7,946 nucleotides of DNA from NCBI GenBank assembly GCA_904501675.1, contig CAJGCL010000092.1, forward strand, positions 1 to 7,946, read 5' to 3'. This DNA is from Clostridiaceae bacterium. Lineage in GTDB: Bacteria > Bacillota > Clostridia > Oscillospirales > Acutalibacteraceae. The translations under genes were made by a program, and so were the position numbers. Below, piece by piece: positions 5,135 to 7,946 of the stretch. Each line of letters begins with the position of its first letter. Within the stretch, counting starts at the first letter, position 1. The notes beneath the pieces are model-generated. The model saw only the letters and a program-made list of their open reading frames with translations, did no database searches and was not told the origin of the DNA.

Positions 5135-7180
5135 ATGAAAGATTACGAGATTCTCGCACCCGTTGGTGCACAAGAACAGCTTCTTGCCGCAGCAAGGTGC
5201 GGTGCAGATGCAGTTTACTTAGGTGCAGGCAATTTCAATGCCCGAAGAAATGCAGAAAACTTTAACGAAGATTCTTTGAAGCAAGCCGTTAATTATTGCC
5301 ACCTGAGAAATGTTAAGGTTTATGTTACCCTTAACACCCTTATTTTTGATAAAGAGATAGACGACCTTTACGAAACTGTTGCACTTATCGCTGAAAGTGG
5401 TGCAGATGCAGTAATTGTTCAAGATTTTGCCGCATTTGAAGCGGTTAAAAAAAACTGTCCTACTATGCCTCTTCACGCTTCCACACAGATGGCGGTTCAC
5501 AACGTAAGCGGTGCAAAAATGCTTGAAAAGCTTGGGTTTTCAAGAATCGTTCTGGCAAGAGAGCTCTCTTTTGAAGAAATAAAGGCTATAAGAACCGCAG
5601 TCGGAACAGAACTTGAAGTATTTGTTCACGGCGCTCATTGCATGGGAGCCTCGGGTAACTGTTATCTTTCCGCAATGCTTGGCGAAAGAAGCGGAAACAG
5701 AGGTCTTTGTGCTCAGGGATGCAGGCTTAATTGGATTTCTCAACATGGCAGAGAATATGCGCTTTCTCTCAAAGATATGTCATATCTCGATAACATAAAT
5801 GACCTTAAAAATATTGGCGTAGAATCCTTTAAAATCGAAGGTAGAATGAAGCGTCCCGAATATGTTGCAGCCGCAGTAACAAGCCTTAAAAAAGCTCTTG
5901 AAAAAGCACCTTATGATAAAGATACTCTCCGTTCTGTTTTCTCAAGAAACGGCTTTACGGATGGCTACCTTAAAGCTAAAAGAGATTTAACAATGTTCGG
6001 TTATCGCAGCAAAGAGGATGTAACTTCCGCAAGCGGTGTTTTAAAAGACCTTTGTGCGCTTTATAAAAACGATATTCACCCAATCGATGCGGATATTTCA
6101 CTTACGCTCCCGCTTAACGAGCCATCAGTTTTAACTATGAAAGCTAATGGTAAAAGCGTTAAGGTTACAGGCGATATTGCCGAAACGCCTCGTAACTCGC
6201 CTCTATCAGAAGGAATCGCACGTAGAAATGTTGCAAAACTGGGAGACACCTCATTCTCTTTACGTAATTTTGATTTTCAAAATCGCCATAACCTTACACT
6301 TTCCGCTTCTTCGATAAATGCCTTAAGACGTGAAGCGTGCAAACTATTGGAAGAGGCACTGACAAAATCTGCTCACACAATAAACAAGACTACCCTTCCT
6401 GAAATAAAACCACACATACAGGAAAACGGGCTAAAATATCGTGTTAGATTGGAGAAATTTTCTCAATATTCTGAAAATCTCCAATCAACTGAATTCATAA
6501 TTTTGCCAATTGAAGAAATAATAAATTACAAAGAGGAAATTTCTGTTATAAAACCTGAAATCATTGCAGAATTACCATCTTTAATTTATCCTGCAAACGA
6601 AGAAAAAGTCAGAATTTCTCTTGAAAAAATCAAAAAACTTGGCATCAATCGTATTGCAGCAGGAAATATTGGTGCAATAAAGCTGGCAAAAGAACAAGGC
6701 TTTAAAATTCACGGTTCACACGGCCTTAATATCACCAATTCAAGAGCACTTTCATACTATGAAAAGTTAGAACTTGAGGACGCTGCGATCTCATTTGAAT
6801 TATCTGAAAAAGCAATAAAATCACTTGGTGGAAATCTCAGAAGAGGGGCTTATATTTACGGTTACCTTCCTCTTATGCTTATGCGCGCTTGTCCGCAAAA
6901 AACTGAAACAGGATGCGGAAAATGCAGCGGTCTTACCCACCTCACTGATAGAAAAAACATTGATTTTCCGCTTATTTGCCACAACAAAGAGTTTGCAACT
7001 CTACACAACAGCGTACCAATGTACATAGGTGATAAAAACCTTTCTGCTATTGATTTTGCTACCCTTTATTTCACTGTTGAAACAAAAGATGAGTGCAAAA
7101 AAATATTCAAAAATGCTATAGATGGCAACAACATAACCGGTAAAAAAACAAACGGCTTATATTCAAGAGAGTTGCTTTAA
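5135..7180 (+). CDS. Large U32 family protein with DUF3656-like middle domain (RlhA-related)
   Basis: This 681-residue protein probably hydroxylates RNA; its closest described function is RlhA (23S rRNA C2501 hydroxylation), but the target here is unknown. Seen in the sequence: an N-terminal U32 domain (1-260) with YEILAPVGA, GADAVYLGAGNFNARRNA (23-40) and LHASTQMAVHN (113-123). It also has FVHGAHCMGASGNC...GNRGLCAQGC, whose C169, C176, C192 and C196 form the Fe-S motif, and SFKIEGRMK (231-239). GFTDGYL and MFGYRSKEDV (287-296) then lead into a DUF3656-like region (about 310-410). Residues about 435-660 resemble a degenerate second U32 half with C586, C594, C597 and C615. It starts 6 bases after the upstream U32 stop with no visible Shine-Dalgarno, so translation is probably coupled. 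The length fits RlhA-type proteins and the ending GLYSREL looks natural. Confidence 0.87.
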   Translation: MKDYEILAPVGAQEQLLAAARCGADAVYLGAGNFNARRNAENFNEDSLKQAVNYCHLRNVKVYVTLNTLIFDKEIDDLYETVALIAESGADAVIVQDFAAFEAVKKNCPTMPLHASTQMAVHNVSGAKMLEKLGFSRIVLARELSFEEIKAIRTAVGTELEVFVHGAHCMGASGNCYLSAMLGERSGNRGLCAQGCRLNWISQHGREYALSLKDMSYLDNINDLKNIGVESFKIEGRMKRPEYVAAAVTSLKKALEKAPYDKDTLRSVFSRNGFTDGYLKAKRDLTMFGYRSKEDVTSASGVLKDLCALYKNDIHPIDADISLTLPLNEPSVLTMKANGKSVKVTGDIAETPRNSPLSEGIARRNVAKLGDTSFSLRNFDFQNRHNLTLSASSINALRREACKLLEEALTKSAHTINKTTLPEIKPHIQENGLKYRVRLEKFSQYSENLQSTEFIILPIEEIINYKEEISVIKPEIIAELPSLIYPANEEKVRISLEKIKKLGINRIAAGNIGAIKLAKEQGFKIHGSHGLNITNSRALSYYEKLELEDAAISFELSEKAIKSLGGNLRRGAYIYGYLPLMLMRACPQKTETGCGKCSGLTHLTDRKNIDFPLICHNKEFATLHNSVPMYIGDKNLSAIDFATLYFTVETKDECKKIFKNAIDGNNITGKKTNGLYSRELL

Positions 7181-7473
7181 AACAGCGCTTTGAAGCCGTG
7201 AGTGAACTTGTAATCTTGGAAAAAACTCCTATAATTATTAGCGCAGGTCCTACAGAAATTACTACTGATTACGAGCTTTTAAAAACTACAGATATTATTC
7301 CATTTTTTATAGAAAAACGATTTTATCGGTGATATTTCAAGAACTACTGAGCATAATACAAATAAAATTCATATCAGTAAACACCGCCTCTGGCAGGCAC
7401 CAACTACATCATTACACGTGTAAAACTCCTGGAGTATCTTTTGAGGAACGTTTTACAAGTAAAATCTCAATAG
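7144..7473 (+). pseudogene. Possible frameshifted coding remnant, unrecognised
   Basis: From 7144 a frame overlapping the U32 tail stays open to a TGA at 7330, reading KQRFEAVSELVILEKTP...TTDIIPFFIEK. A second frame continues with DFIGDISRTTEHNTNKIHIS from 7319 to a TAA at 7421. The first frame reopens from 7381 as TNYIITRVKLLEYLLRNVL and ends at TAG 7471. Two compensating frameshifts would join these into one stretch of roughly 105 residues. No family is recognised, and no start codon with a ribosome site is present. Open stretches of this size also arise by chance, so this is a weak call. Its position before the terminator fits an eroded third gene of the operon. Confidence 0.22.
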
Positions 7474-7522
7474 GGCAGTTAACACAAAACAAAAATATCA
7501 CGAAAAAGCAAGTAAAAACGCG

Positions 7523-7560
7523 AACGCAAAAACCCTAATGATTTTTGCGTTTTTCTTTTT
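7523..7560 (+). terminator. Rho-independent terminator ending the U32 operon
   Basis: AACGCAAAAA (7523-7532) pairs perfectly with TTTTTGCGTT (7542-7551) around a 9-base loop, and is followed by TTTCTTTTT. This is a 10-bp stem with a U-rich tail on the plus strand. It lies about 340 bases after the stop of the second U32 gene, unusually far for a simple operon end. The minus strand lacks an equivalent U-tract directly after the stem. Confidence 0.85.
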
Positions 7561-7563
7561 AAA

Positions 7564-7654
7564 AAAGTAAACAAACTTTTATGATACCCAATGTAGATAA
7601 CTCTTCGTTTGTTGTCATTATGCAACAAAAAAACCTAGAGAGTTTGTTAACTTT
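7564..7654. repeat. Imperfect 14-bp inverted repeat flanking small dyads
   Basis: AAAGTAAACAAACT (7564-7577) is the reverse complement of AGTTTGTTAACTTT (7641-7654) with one mismatch, separated by 63 bases. Within the interval, TTTGTTG (7608-7614) pairs with CAACAAA (7623-7629). The AT-rich composition makes chance matches likely. No transposase or target-site duplication is seen. Confidence 0.3.
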
Positions 7655-7721
7655 CAATAAATTATTGCGTTGTTTTTTTATTATTTTGTCAAACTTAAAA
7701 GCAAAATCCACAAACATTTTG

Positions 7722-7765
7722 TTGTGCAAATTTAACAAATACAGAACACATCATTTGTGCAAATT
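7722..7765 (+). repeat. Duplicated 11-mer TTGTGCAAATT upstream of a promoter (possible operator/activator sites)
   Basis: TTGTGCAAATT occurs exactly at 7722-7732 and again at 7755-7765, 33 bases apart start to start (about three helical turns). The second copy ends 3 bases before the -35 box. It extends to ATTTG-TG-CAAAT, a dyad with a 2-base centre, as expected for a dimeric regulator. The arrangement suggests paired protein-binding sites; the regulator is unknown. Confidence 0.4.
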
Positions 7766-7768
7766 CAC

Positions 7769-7797
7769 TTGACTTTTTTCGTTTTGCATTGTATAAT
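7769..7797 (+). promoter_or_regulatory. Strong sigma-A promoter for the gene at 7833
   Basis: TTGACT (7769-7774) and a perfect TATAAT (7792-7797) are spaced by 17 bases. Transcription should start near 7804, giving a leader of about 29 bases that carries AAAGGAG (7816-7822), 10 bases before the ATG. Confidence 0.88.
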
Positions 7798-7832
7798 ACA
7801 CTAGCAAATTAAAGGAAAGGAGTCCACAGATT

Positions 7833-7946
7833 ATGGCAGACTATAACAAAATCAGAAATCAGCTCTTCAAAGAAATTGAAGAGGAAAAGGGCTTTTCCTT
7901 CAAAAAGCTTGTAAAGATTATTAAGCTTAACGCTCTTTACAACGAA
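7833..7946 (+). CDS. Hypothetical protein, N-terminal 38 codons (3' end beyond window)
   Basis: An ATG at 7833 opens a frame that runs off the window. It is supported by a near-consensus promoter and a strong AAAGGAG ribosome site. The visible residues are highly charged and Lys/Glu-rich (KIRNQLFKEIEEEKG, then FKKLVKIIKLNALYNE), read as amphipathic helix with no signal peptide or membrane segment. I do not recognise the family from this fragment. The terminator upstream and its own promoter make it a separate transcription unit from the U32 genes. Confidence 0.8.
   Translation, partial: MADYNKIRNQLFKEIEEEKGFSFKKLVKIIKLNALYNE

Larger units (their letters stand above)
7181..7832. other. Long intergenic region between the U32 operon and the next gene
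   Basis: No intact gene is supported across these 652 bases. From left to right it holds a possible coding remnant (to 7473), an 11-base perfect palindrome ACTCCTGGAGT (7425-7435) nested inside an 8-bp inverted repeat (7419-7426 with 7450-7457), and an intrinsic terminator (7523-7560). Beyond that is a very AT-rich stretch with several small dyads (7563-7580, 7608-7629, 7655-7667), then a duplicated 11-mer and a strong promoter. Short open frames at 7329-7538 and 7581-7772 lack ribosome sites and coding character. Confidence 0.7.

Noticed and set aside
3908..7180. Reading the U32 proteins as collagenases or secreted proteases
   Set aside because: Neither has a signal peptide or recognisable protease catalytic residues; both have the four-Cys motif of RNA-hydroxylating U32 proteins.
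7178..7191. AGCGCT-centred sequence resembling a catabolite (cre) site after the second U32 stop
   Set aside because: Several positions differ from the consensus and it lies far from any promoter, so chance is more likely.
7329..7538. 69-codon open frame before the terminator
   Set aside because: There is no ribosome site, its 3' end runs into the terminator stem, and composition is not gene-like; it is at best part of a remnant.
7608..7629. TTTGTTG/CAACAAA hairpin as a second terminator
   Set aside because: The stem is short and AT-rich, with no U-tract following on either strand.
7561..7760. CRISPR array or mobile-element end in the repeat-rich intergenic DNA
   Set aside because: There are only two copies of an 11-mer, no regular spacers, and no cas or transposase gene nearby.
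7581..7772. 63-codon open frame in the AT-rich region
   Set aside because: There is no Shine-Dalgarno, it overlaps the 11-mer repeats and the -35 box of the promoter for 7833, and its sequence reads as translated AT-rich noise.

Overview
The window looks like a low-GC Gram-positive bacterium of the Clostridia type, probably a gut Ruminococcaceae/Oscillospiraceae-like anaerobe. The reasons are AT-rich intergenic DNA, strong AAGGAGG-type ribosome binding sites, near-consensus sigma-A promoters (TTGATT-17-TATAAT and TTGACT-17-TATAAT), and the gene families present. No rRNA, tRNA, CRISPR array, insertion sequence or phage gene is visible.

Left half, minus strand (about 3812 down to 1): one promoter drives a tightly packed four-gene unit. 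In transcription order these are a GlpA-like FAD dehydrogenase with a C-terminal BFD-type [2Fe-2S] domain (3722-2289), a two-Rossmann FAD/NAD(P) oxidoreductase (2276-1023), a small Cys-rich DUF1667 protein (1009-647), and the first 209 codons of a GH29 alpha-L-fucosidase (627 to the window edge). The first three form a recurrent module in Firmicutes and other anaerobes, normally assigned to anaerobic glycerol-3-phosphate oxidation: one flavoprotein oxidises the substrate, the Fe-S centres carry electrons, and the second flavoprotein probably exchanges them with NAD(P). The fucosidase at the end of the unit is unexpected and links the module to glycan use.

Centre (3723-3907): a compact divergent promoter region. 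The minus-strand promoter lies at 3784-3812 and the plus-strand promoter at 3847-3875.

Right half, plus strand (3908-7180): two adjacent U32 genes. The first is a TrhP/YegQ-like tRNA U34 hydroxylation protein (406 aa). The second is a larger RlhA-related U32 protein with a DUF3656-like middle and a C-terminal region that looks like a degenerate second U32 copy carrying its own four cysteines (681 aa). Both N-terminal U32 domains keep the four-Cys Fe-S motif, so they are better read as prephenate/Fe-S-dependent RNA hydroxylation enzymes than as proteases.

Right end (7181-7946): 652 bases without a convincing gene. It contains a possible frameshifted coding remnant (7144-7473), a strong intrinsic terminator (7523-7560), an AT-rich stretch with small dyads, a duplicated 11-bp element (TTGTGCAAATT) just upstream of a near-perfect promoter (7769-7797), and the first 38 codons of an unrecognised gene starting at 7833.
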